From NCBI GenBank assembly GCA_017882465.1, contig JADGPN010000003.1, positions 1 through 45,396 on the forward strand: a stretch of 45,396 bases of DNA. Reading direction: 5' to 3'. A program made the translations under genes and the position numbers. The DNA comes from Solirubrobacteraceae bacterium (lineage in GTDB: Bacteria > Actinomycetota > Thermoleophilia > Solirubrobacterales > Solirubrobacteraceae). Each line of letters begins with the position of its first letter. The first letter of the stretch is position 1. Positions 25,334 through 31,611 of the stretch are shown piece by piece. The notes under the pieces are model-generated. The model saw only the letters and a list, made by a program, of their open reading frames with translations. It was not told the origin of the DNA and ran no database searches.

Positions 25334-26551
25334 CTACACGCCCCTCAGCACGAGCGACACGTTGTGGCCGCCGAACGCGAACGAGTTCGAGATCGCCACC
25401 GGAGCGCGGCCGTTGCCGGTGCTCAGTGGTCGCGCCTCGCCCGGCACGTAGTCGAGATCGAGCTCGGGGTCCGGGACCTCGTAGTTGAGCGTCGGCGGGA
25501 CGATGCGGTGCTGCAGCGCCTGGACGGTGGCCACGGCTTCGACCGCGCCCGCCGCGCCGAGCAGATGCCCGATCGCCGACTTGGTCGAGGAGACCGGGAT
25601 CTGTTTGGCGCGCTCGGCTCCGAGCGCCCGCTTCAGCGCCGCCGTCTCGGCCGCGTCGTTGAGCTGCGTCGAGGTGCCGTGGGCGTTGACGTAGTCGATG
25701 TCTTCGGGGGTCAGACCGGCGTCGCCGAGGGCCAGCTCGATCGCGCGCGAGGCCGGCCCGCCGCTCGGCTCGGGCGCGGTCAGGTGGTAGGCGTCGGAGG
25801 TGGACCCGTACCCGATCACCTCAGCCAGCACGGTGGCCCCTCTCTCGGCCGCCGCGTCGGCTTCCTCGAGCACCAGCGCGCCGGCGCCCTCGCCCATCAC
25901 GAAGCCGTCACGACGGGCGTCGAACGGCCTCGAGACTCCGGTCGGGGAGAGCGCCTGCATCGAGTTGAAGCAGGCGAAGCCGAACTCGGTCAGCGTCGCC
26001 TCGGCTCCTCCGGTGACCACCGCGTCGGCGTCGCCGTACTGGATCATCCGCAGCGCGGAGCCGATCGCATGGGCGCCCCCGGAGCAGGCCGAGACGACCC
26101 CGTACATCTGGCCCTGGAGCCCGTGCTTCATTGCCACCGCCGCGGCGCCGGCGTTGGGCATGTACTGCGGGACGCCGAGCGGGGAAACCATCTTCGCCCC
26201 CTTGTCGCGCATCACGTCGTGCTGTATCTCGACCGTCTCGATGCCGCCGATCCCAGTCGCGATCACGCAGCCGATGCGCAGCGAGTCATACGGCAGTCCT
26301 TCGCTCCAGCCGGCCTGCTCGAGCGCCTCTCCCGATGCCACCACAGCGAACTGGGAGAACCGGTCCAAGCGCCGGGCCTCCTTGACCGACAGATGGTCCT
26401 TGGGCTCGAAGTCGCGGCAGGCCCCGGAACCGTCCTCGATTCCGGACTCACCCGCCGCCCAGCGTCGGTGCAGCGTGGCCGCACCGACGCCGAGCGGGGT
26501 GACCGTCCCCAGCCCAGTGATCACTGCCCTTCGCTTCAAACCTGAGCTCAC
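25334..26551 (-). CDS. fabF: 3-oxoacyl-[acyl-carrier-protein] synthase II (FabF)
   Basis: 405 aa. Condenses malonyl-ACP with a growing acyl-ACP. The catalytic triad is visible: Cys in SACSGGAHAIG (about 165), His in VNAHGTSTQLND (about 300) and His in SAIGHLLGAAGAVEA (about 335), plus the Lys in STKSAIGH. The phenylalanine gate FAFGGHN is near the C-terminus. GTG at 26551 lies 2 nt after the acpP stop. With fabH lost from this operon, priming must come from elsewhere. Confidence 0.96.
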   Translation of the reverse strand: MSSGLKRRAVITGLGTVTPLGVGAATLHRRWAAGESGIEDGSGACRDFEPKDHLSVKEARRLDRFSQFAVVASGEALEQAGWSEGLPYDSLRIGCVIATGIGGIETVEIQHDVMRDKGAKMVSPLGVPQYMPNAGAAAVAMKHGLQGQMYGVVSACSGGAHAIGSALRMIQYGDADAVVTGGAEATLTEFGFACFNSMQALSPTGVSRPFDARRDGFVMGEGAGALVLEEADAAAERGATVLAEVIGYGSTSDAYHLTAPEPSGGPASRAIELALGDAGLTPEDIDYVNAHGTSTQLNDAAETAALKRALGAERAKQIPVSSTKSAIGHLLGAAGAVEAVATVQALQHRIVPPTLNYEVPDPELDLDYVPGEARPLSTGNGRAPVAISNSFAFGGHNVSLVLRGV

Positions 26552-26553
26552 CG

Positions 26554-26796
26554 CTACGCCCGGCTGACGATCAGGTCGACCGCGTCTCCGACGGTCTTCA
26601 GCTCCTTCATGTCCTCGCCCTTGAGGACCACGCCGTACTCGTCCTCGACGATCTGGGCCAGCTCGACGAGATCGAGGGAGTCGATGTCGAGCTCCTCGAA
26701 CGTCGCGTCTCGGGTGATCTGGGAGGGATCGGGCCCAAAGCTCGCGAGCGCCTCGACGACGCGGGCCTCGACCTGTTCGTTGGTGACGGTTGACAT
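26554..26796 (-). CDS. acpP: Acyl carrier protein
   Basis: 80 aa, the standard ACP size. The phosphopantetheine serine is in DIDSLDLVELAQIVEDEYG (about residue 39). The four-helix pattern and acidic helix II are typical. AGGAGA stands before ATG 26796; the track ORF is longer by a spurious N-terminus. Between fabG and fabF, as usual for fab operons. Confidence 0.97.
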   Translation of the reverse strand: MSTVTNEQVEARVVEALASFGPDPSQITRDATFEELDIDSLDLVELAQIVEDEYGVVLKGEDMKELKTVGDAVDLIVSRA

Positions 26797-26824
26797 GGTT
26801 CTCCTATCGCTTGGTGGTCTGGTT

Positions 26825-27571
26825 CTAGGCGGCCAGGCCGCCGTCAACGGTAAGGACTGCCCCGGTCACGTAGCCCGCCTGATCGGACACCAGGAAGCGT
26901 ACGCAGGCCGCGACGTCCTCCGGAGTTCCGGCCCGCCGGGCGGGTACCGCGGCCAGCAGGTCCTTTGAGACCTCCGCCGTCATGTCGGTCTCGATCCAGC
27001 CGGGGGCGACCGCGTTGACGGTGATGCCGCGCCGCGCGACCTCGACGGCCACGGTCTTGGTGAAGCTGATCAGCCCCGCCTTCGCCGCCGCGTAGTTGGA
27101 CTGGCCGGGGTTCGCCCGCAGGCCGACAACCGAGGAGATGTTGACGATCCGGCCGGCGCGCTGCTTGAGCATCGGCTTCAGCGCGCGCCGGGTGAGGCGG
27201 AATGCCGCGGTCAGATTCGTGTCCAGCACGGTCGCCCACTCCTCGTCGGTCAGCGAGGGCGACAGGTTGTCGGCGCTGACACCGGCGTTGTTGACCAGCA
27301 CCTGCACCGGCAGCTCGAAGTGAGACTCGAGGCGCTCGAACAGCTGATCGGGCACCACGGGGTCGGTGACGTCCCCGGGCAGCGCGATGGCCCGGCCGCC
27401 GTCGCGCTCGATCTCGGCCACCACCGCCCCCGCTCCGTCGCGGCCGGAGCGGTAGTTGACGCCGACCGGCCAGCCGTCGGCGGCCAGGCCGCGCGCGATG
27501 GCAGCCCCGATCCCGCGCGAGGCACCGGTGACGAGGGCGGCTCCGGGGCGCGCCGGAGGCGATTCAGCCAT
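26825..27571 (-). CDS. fabG: 3-oxoacyl-[acyl-carrier-protein] reductase FabG
   Basis: 248 aa classical SDR. VTGASRGIGAAIARGLA (cofactor loop), LVNNAGVSADNL (about 90), catalytic Ser in VNISSVVGLRANPGQSNYAAAKAG with YAAAK (about 150), VAPGWIETDMTAEV (about 185) and GAVLTVDGGLAA at the end. Reduces 3-oxoacyl-ACP with NADPH. ATG 27571 overlaps the end of the fabH remnant; GTG 27580 is an alternative with G-rich sequence before it. Confidence 0.95.
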   Translation of the reverse strand: MAESPPARPGAALVTGASRGIGAAIARGLAADGWPVGVNYRSGRDGAGAVVAEIERDGGRAIALPGDVTDPVVPDQLFERLESHFELPVQVLVNNAGVSADNLSPSLTDEEWATVLDTNLTAAFRLTRRALKPMLKQRAGRIVNISSVVGLRANPGQSNYAAAKAGLISFTKTVAVEVARRGITVNAVAPGWIETDMTAEVSKDLLAAVPARRAGTPEDVAACVRFLVSDQAGYVTGAVLTVDGGLAA

Positions 27572-27710
27572 GCGGCGCACCCCCCCACTCGATCACGCCG
27601 GCGCCCCAGGTGAAGCCCGCGCCGCGGAGCTGGGCCAAGGCGGCCGCAATTCGGGGGATCGGCCCCGGGCGCGACTCCAGGGCCCGTTCCCTGACCGGAG
27701 ACTCAAGCAC
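27564..27710 (-). pseudogene. Remnant of fabH (3-oxoacyl-ACP synthase III C-terminus)
   Basis: A 48-codon open frame, too short for the ORF track, fills the gap between fabD and fabG. Its end, GAGFTWGAGVIEWGG, matches the conserved C-terminal strand of FabH (compare the GGGFTWG of E. coli FabH). The stop overlaps the fabG ATG as an intact gene's would. GTG at 27710 overlaps the fabD stop. The first 20 codons look unrelated to FabH. The simplest reading is that some 300 codons of fabH were deleted between fabD and fabG, leaving the 3' end as spacer. It could still be translated as a short peptide, but active-site Cys, His and Asn are gone. Confidence 0.75.
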
Positions 27711-28539
27711 TGACCAGCTCCACGTCCTTGAGCGTGCGCTTGGCCAGGCCGGTCAATACCTTGCCCGGCCCGACCTCGACGAAGCGCTCGGCGCCGAGCT
27801 CCTGCAGCGCGAGCATCGTCTCGCGCCACCGCACGGGCTGGATCAGCGCCTCGGTGAGACGCGCCCTGACGTCGTCGAACGGCTCAGCGGTGACGGCCGA
27901 GAGCACGGTAACCCGGGGGGCTCGCACCTCGACGCGCTCGAGCGCTGCGGCGAACTCGGGCACGGCCGACTCCATCATCGGCGAGTGAAAGGCGCCGGTC
28001 ACGGCCAGCTCCATCGCCCGCAACCCCAGTTCCTTGCCGGCGGCAATCGCGCCCGGCAGCGACGGGCGCGGCCCGGAGAGAACGATCTGCTGCGGGGAGT
28101 TGTCGTTGGCCACGGCAAGGCCGTGGGCGTCCGCGAGCGACTGGGCGTTCTCGGCCGCCCCCGCGCCCATCACCGCGATCATCCCGCCATCCCCGGCCTG
28201 CTGTCCGGCCCGCTGCATCAGGGCGCCACGCAGGGCCACGAGCTCGATGCCGTCGCGCTCGCCGATGCTGCCGGCCGCGACCAGGGCCGCGAGCTCGCCC
28301 AGGGAGTGGCCGGCCATGAAGTCGCCCTCTGGACGCCCGAGCCGAGCCCACCCGGCCAGGCTGGCGCAGAAGATGGCCGGCTGCGCGAATCGGGTTCCGT
28401 CCTCCGCGCGCGGGAACGGGTCCTCGCCCACGGCGTCGACGGCCATGGCCAGCAGGTCAGGGCGGACCTGCGCGACGGTGTCGCGCATCTCGGAAGTCTG
28501 GCTGCCCTGGCCGGGAAAGACGATCGCGGTGCGAGGCAT
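27703..28539 (-). CDS. fabD: Malonyl-CoA:ACP acyltransferase FabD
   Basis: 278 aa, slightly shorter than the usual 300 or so. It moves malonyl from CoA to ACP. FPGQGSQ at the N-terminus, nucleophile Ser in GHSLGELAALVAAG (about 75), the Arg in ALRGALMQRAG (about 100) and catalytic His in AVTGAFHSPMM (about 180) are all present; the end GPGKVLTGLAKRT is typical. ATG 28539 is chosen, with TACGTT 8 nt before it and no ribosome binding site, so a leaderless transcript is likely. First gene of the fab operon, divergent from a TetR gene. Confidence 0.95.
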   Translation of the reverse strand: MPRTAIVFPGQGSQTSEMRDTVAQVRPDLLAMAVDAVGEDPFPRAEDGTRFAQPAIFCASLAGWARLGRPEGDFMAGHSLGELAALVAAGSIGERDGIELVALRGALMQRAGQQAGDGGMIAVMGAGAAENAQSLADAHGLAVANDNSPQQIVLSGPRPSLPGAIAAGKELGLRAMELAVTGAFHSPMMESAVPEFAAALERVEVRAPRVTVLSAVTAEPFDDVRARLTEALIQPVRWRETMLALQELGAERFVEVGPGKVLTGLAKRTLKDVELVSA

Positions 28540-28547
28540 CTGCTGGC

Positions 28548-28553
28548 AACGTA
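28548..28553 (-). promoter_or_regulatory. Candidate -10 box of the fab operon
   Basis: TACGTT on the minus strand ends 8 nt before the fabD ATG. A GC hairpin, CCCCCC-GTTC-GGGGGG at 28594-28609, lies about 40 nt further upstream. Confidence 0.5.
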
Positions 28554-28651
28554 CGCGGCGGGTGCCGCGCGGGTACACCATCGCGAGCAACGACCCCCCG
28601 TTCGGGGGGCGGATCGGGGTCAATCGACCGTCGGCCGTCCCGTCTAGATAC

Positions 28652-28670
28652 GTCCATGTACACGATGGAC
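28652..28670. promoter_or_regulatory. Inverted repeat, candidate TetR operator
   Basis: GTCCAT-GTACACG-ATGGAC is a perfect 6-bp inverted repeat with a 7-nt spacer; partial symmetry continues outwards. It ends 5 nt before the -10-like TATACT (28676-28681) of the TetR gene, where a bound repressor would block RNA polymerase. It lies about 100 bp upstream of the fab operon -10. Confidence 0.55.
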
Positions 28671-28687
28671 ACACCTATACTGCAGAT

Positions 28688-29353
28688 CTGACCACACGGC
28701 CCACACCCCCGCCGCTGACTCCACTCGACCGCCTGCCGAGCGGACGCCACCGCTTGACCCGCGAGGCCGTGGTCGAGTCCCAGCGCGGCCGGCTTGTCTA
28801 CTCGATCGCTCAGGTCGTCGCCGGGAAGGGCTACGCGGGCACCACGGTGGCTGACATCGTCGACCGGGCCAGCGTCTCCCGCTCCACCTTCTACGACCAG
28901 TTCCCCGACAAGGAGGCCTGCTTCCTGGCCGCCTACGACGCGGGCGCCGAGTTCATGCTGCACCGGATGCGCTCCGCGCGCGAGTCGCTCGGCATCGATC
29001 CGGATTGGCGACGACAGCTGCGCTCGGACATCGAGACGTATCTGAGCGTGCTGGCCAATGAGCCTGCGTTCGCGTGGTCGCTGCATGTGGAGGTGCTGGC
29101 GGCGGGCAACGCCGCGCTCTCCCGGCGGGCTCATGTCCTGGGCCTGTTCACCGAACGCACGCGTCGGCTCCACGTTGAGGCCTGCCGGCTCGATCCGTCG
29201 CTGCCGGAGCTGCCGCCGGCCGCGTTCACGATCCACACCGGCGGCATGGACGAGATCATCCGCGACTGCTTGCGCACGGAGGGCGTCGACGCCCTCGCGT
29301 CGCTGCGCGAGCCGGCCGTGAAGGCCACGCTGGCGATGCTCGGAGGCGCGTAG
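28688..29353 (+). CDS. TetR/AcrR family transcriptional regulator
   Basis: About 221 aa. The N-terminal helix-turn-helix reads VVAGKGYAGTTVADIVDRASVSRSTFYDQFPDKEACFLAAY, a typical TetR recognition unit; the C-terminal ligand domain is not classifiable. The start is unclear. The segment LPSGRHRLTRE looks conserved in relatives, which argues against GTG 28769 and TTG 28754. The only upstream in-frame choices are CTG codons; CTG 28688 lies 6 nt after TATACT, fitting leaderless initiation. Divergent from fabD, with an inverted repeat between them. It may control itself and perhaps the fab operon. Confidence 0.85.
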   Translation: MTTRPTPPPLTPLDRLPSGRHRLTREAVVESQRGRLVYSIAQVVAGKGYAGTTVADIVDRASVSRSTFYDQFPDKEACFLAAYDAGAEFMLHRMRSARESLGIDPDWRRQLRSDIETYLSVLANEPAFAWSLHVEVLAAGNAALSRRAHVLGLFTERTRRLHVEACRLDPSLPELPPAAFTIHTGGMDEIIRDCLRTEGVDALASLREPAVKATLAMLGGA

Positions 29354-29388
29354 CGCCGGCGGTCGACGCGGCGGATTGGGGTTCGCGC

Positions 29389-29419
29389 GGCGCCGGGTGG
29401 CGCTAGCGCCTGCGGCGCC
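29389..29419. terminator. GC-rich palindrome between convergent genes, possible bidirectional terminator
   Basis: The perfect palindrome GGCGCTAGCGCC (29399-29410) is nested between two GGCGCC blocks (29389-29394 and 29414-29419), forming an interrupted stem. It lies between the ends of the TetR and response regulator genes. No U-tract follows. Confidence 0.4.
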
Positions 29420-29469
29420 GGCGACTCTGGGTCCCGCGGCTCCACTCGCTCATGGGTGTCAGCGTGCCG

Positions 29470-30099
29470 CTAGCCCAGAAGCCCGATCCGCTGCGCGCGC
29501 TGAACGGCCTCGGCGCGGTTGCGCGCCTGGAGCTTCCGGTACAGGGCGCTGGTGTGCTCCTTGACGGTGTGCGGCGAGAGGTAGAGCCGCTCGGCGATCT
29601 CCCGGTTCGTGGACCCGGCGGCGATCAGGTCGAGGACCTCACGCTCCCGCTCGCTCAGCATCGGCGCCGGCTGATCGGCCTTGGGCGGGAACATGGTCAT
29701 GCCGAGGCCGACCATGCGCACAGCCATGGCCACGTCGCGGGCCTCCCAGTCCTTGGATACGAACCCTGACGCGCCTGCGGCGCGGGCGGCGTGCGGGGAC
29801 ATCCGCCCCGCGCCGGAGATCAGCAGCACTCGCGTCGACGGCGACTCGACGCGGATCGACTCGCACACGTCGGCGCCCGACTCCCCGGCCAGGAACAGGT
29901 CCACGAGGGCGACATGCGGGCCGAACGTGCGCGTCAGCTCGAGCGCCTCGGCGCCGGTGCGGGCGGCCAGGCAGCGCTCGACCCAGGGCTGCTCGCCGAG
30001 CAGCACCCGGAAGCCCCAGTGCACGACGTCGTGATCGTCGACCACCAGGACCCGCAGCCGCCGCTCGGCGAGCCTCCCGGTCGGCGCGTGGAGGTTCAT
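29470..30099 (-). CDS. LuxR/NarL-type two-component response regulator
   Basis: 209 aa. The receiver domain (about 15-130) has the acidic pair VVDDHD, the phosphorylation Asp in VALVDLFLAGESG (about 67), Ser at LLISGAG and Lys in SGFVSKDW. The NarL-type helix-turn-helix (about 140-205) carries LSEREREVLDLIAAGSTNREIAERL and SPHTVKEHTSALYRKL. It lies 31 nt after the GAF sensor kinase gene and should be its partner. GGGCGG stands before ATG 30099. Confidence 0.95.
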   Translation of the reverse strand: MNLHAPTGRLAERRLRVLVVDDHDVVHWGFRVLLGEQPWVERCLAARTGAEALELTRTFGPHVALVDLFLAGESGADVCESIRVESPSTRVLLISGAGRMSPHAARAAGASGFVSKDWEARDVAMAVRMVGLGMTMFPPKADQPAPMLSEREREVLDLIAAGSTNREIAERLYLSPHTVKEHTSALYRKLQARNRAEAVQRAQRIGLLG

Positions 30100-30130
30100 G
30101 CGCGGCCGCCCTGTGGTGCGGTGGCGGGCA

Positions 30131-31306
30131 CTAGCGCTGCTCGCTCGGCAGTGGCACCACCAGCCGGACCCGCCAGCTGTCCTCGCGGGCGGGACCGAAC
30201 TCGAGCACGCCGCCGTGCTGGAGCGCCTCGAAGGTGGCCAGGCGCAGGCCCATGCCGGCGCCCCTGACATCGGAGCGGGCGCCGTCGTTGCGGACCTCGA
30301 GCGTGAACGTATCGGTATCGCACGCGACCGAGACCTGCACCTGGGAGGCGGTGGCGTGCTTGGCGATGTTCCGCAGCGCCTCGGCCAGCACGGACTGCGC
30401 CAATGGCTCCACGTCTCCCGGGACCATCAGCCCGGGCTGCCAGTCGACCGTCAGCGGGAGCGCGGTCGAGCTGCTCAGGCGCTCCAGCTCCGCCTCGAGC
30501 GTGGTGCCCGTCTCCGGTGGCAGCGGCGCCAGTGGCCGCTCGAGCGCCCGGCGCAGGTCGGAGACAGCCTCCTGCATCTCCACCCGGCAGCGCTCCCGCT
30601 CCTCGGGCTCGAGCGCCTTCACGGCGCTGAGCGCCAGCGAGACCCCGAACAGCCTCTGCAGGACCCGCTCGTGGATCTCCCGGGCGAGATCGAGCCGCTC
30701 GGTCAGCCGGCGGGCGCGCTCCTGCTGTCGGGTGGCGTTGCGCGCGGTGGCCACCAGCGCCGCCGTCTTGCCAAGCGTCCACAGTAGGTGTCGCTCGCCG
30801 TCGGAGAGCTCGAACCGGCCACCGCCGCGGTCGGCGCAGATCACCCCGTAGGCCCGGCCGGCGGCGCTCAGCGGGGTGCACACGAGGGTGGTGATCCCGA
30901 GCATCCGAGCGTACTCGGCCGGCACCGCCTGCTCGATCTGCTCCGAGACGACGATTACCTTGTCCTCCAGCAGCGCGCGCTGGGCGATCGGCGTGTTGAC
31001 CAACGTCGGGCGCAGGGCCGACAACTGCTCGAACGAGGTGCCGTGCGAGCCCACGGCGCGCACGCGCCGGCGGCCCGCGTCGGCGAGGAAGATCGCCGCC
31101 CGGCGCATCGTCGTCAACCGGCAGATCGCCTCGCAGATCCGGTCGTAGAACTCGTTCGACGACGTGTCCGTGTCGATCCCGGCCAGCAGCTCCACGAACA
31201 CCTCGAGCGGCTCGACGCCGGCGAACAGCGCCGACGGCCGCGTGGCGCCGACGGGAGCGGCGCCTAGAGCAGCGCCGGAGCGCGGGGAATCAGGTCGAGC
31301 GGCCAT
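30131..31306 (-). CDS. GAF domain sensor histidine kinase (NarL-partner type)
   Basis: 391 aa, no membrane segment, so a cytoplasmic sensor. GAF domain about 35-190 (FYDRICEAICRLTTMRRAAIFLAD...LVCTPLSAAGRAYGVICADR). The HisKA_3-like phosphoacceptor is His in LAREIHERVLQRLFGVSLAL (about 225). The ATPase domain has SVLAEALRNIAKHATA (N-box, about 315) and VRNDGAR...GAGMGLRLA (G-boxes). ATG 31306 with AGGAG just before it is chosen; this makes a 43-bp out-of-frame overlap with the zinc-ribbon gene. The kinase precedes its response regulator in one operon. Signal unknown. Confidence 0.9.
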   Translation of the reverse strand: MAARPDSPRSGAALGAAPVGATRPSALFAGVEPLEVFVELLAGIDTDTSSNEFYDRICEAICRLTTMRRAAIFLADAGRRRVRAVGSHGTSFEQLSALRPTLVNTPIAQRALLEDKVIVVSEQIEQAVPAEYARMLGITTLVCTPLSAAGRAYGVICADRGGGRFELSDGERHLLWTLGKTAALVATARNATRQQERARRLTERLDLAREIHERVLQRLFGVSLALSAVKALEPEERERCRVEMQEAVSDLRRALERPLAPLPPETGTTLEAELERLSSSTALPLTVDWQPGLMVPGDVEPLAQSVLAEALRNIAKHATASQVQVSVACDTDTFTLEVRNDGARSDVRGAGMGLRLATFEALQHGGVLEFGPAREDSWRVRLVVPLPSEQR

Positions 31307-31539
31307 GGCTCCTGGAGCGCCAGCCGCAGGGCCTGACCCTGCGTGAGATAGACGGTTCGGGTATTGCCGCAGCCGCGGCACTCGCAGCGAACGCTGGGAT
31401 CGTCCTCGGTATCGAGCAGCTGCCAATCGATGTCACTCGACAGGCACGACGGGCAGGCGAGCGAGACGAGCACCAGGCAGGGCTCGTCCTCGTCTCGGAA
31501 GCTGGCGATCTCGGTGGCCACAAGCCCAGCATGGAGCAT
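31264..31539 (-). CDS. Small zinc-ribbon protein
   Basis: 91 aa. Two Cys pairs, LACPSCLSSD and RCECRGCGNTR, are separated by 20 residues in a zinc-ribbon pattern. The rest has no known domain. GTG at 31521 is an alternative start. The 3' end overlaps the sensor kinase start by 43 bp, so the two are probably co-translated. It may be part of the signalling unit, but this is inference. Confidence 0.7.
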   Translation of the reverse strand: MLHAGLVATEIASFRDEDEPCLVLVSLACPSCLSSDIDWQLLDTEDDPSVRCECRGCGNTRTVYLTQGQALRLALQEPWPLDLIPRAPALL

Positions 31540-31611
31540 CGCGGACCGCGGTGAAAACGACTACCCCCACATGGGGGGTGACGCTCCGGGCCCGGCGGCC
31601 GCGAGCGCGCG

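Noticed and set aside
28594-28609. CCCCCC-GTTC-GGGGGG hairpin as a terminator
   Set aside because: It lies between two divergent starts, so no transcript should end here; its function, if any, is unknown.
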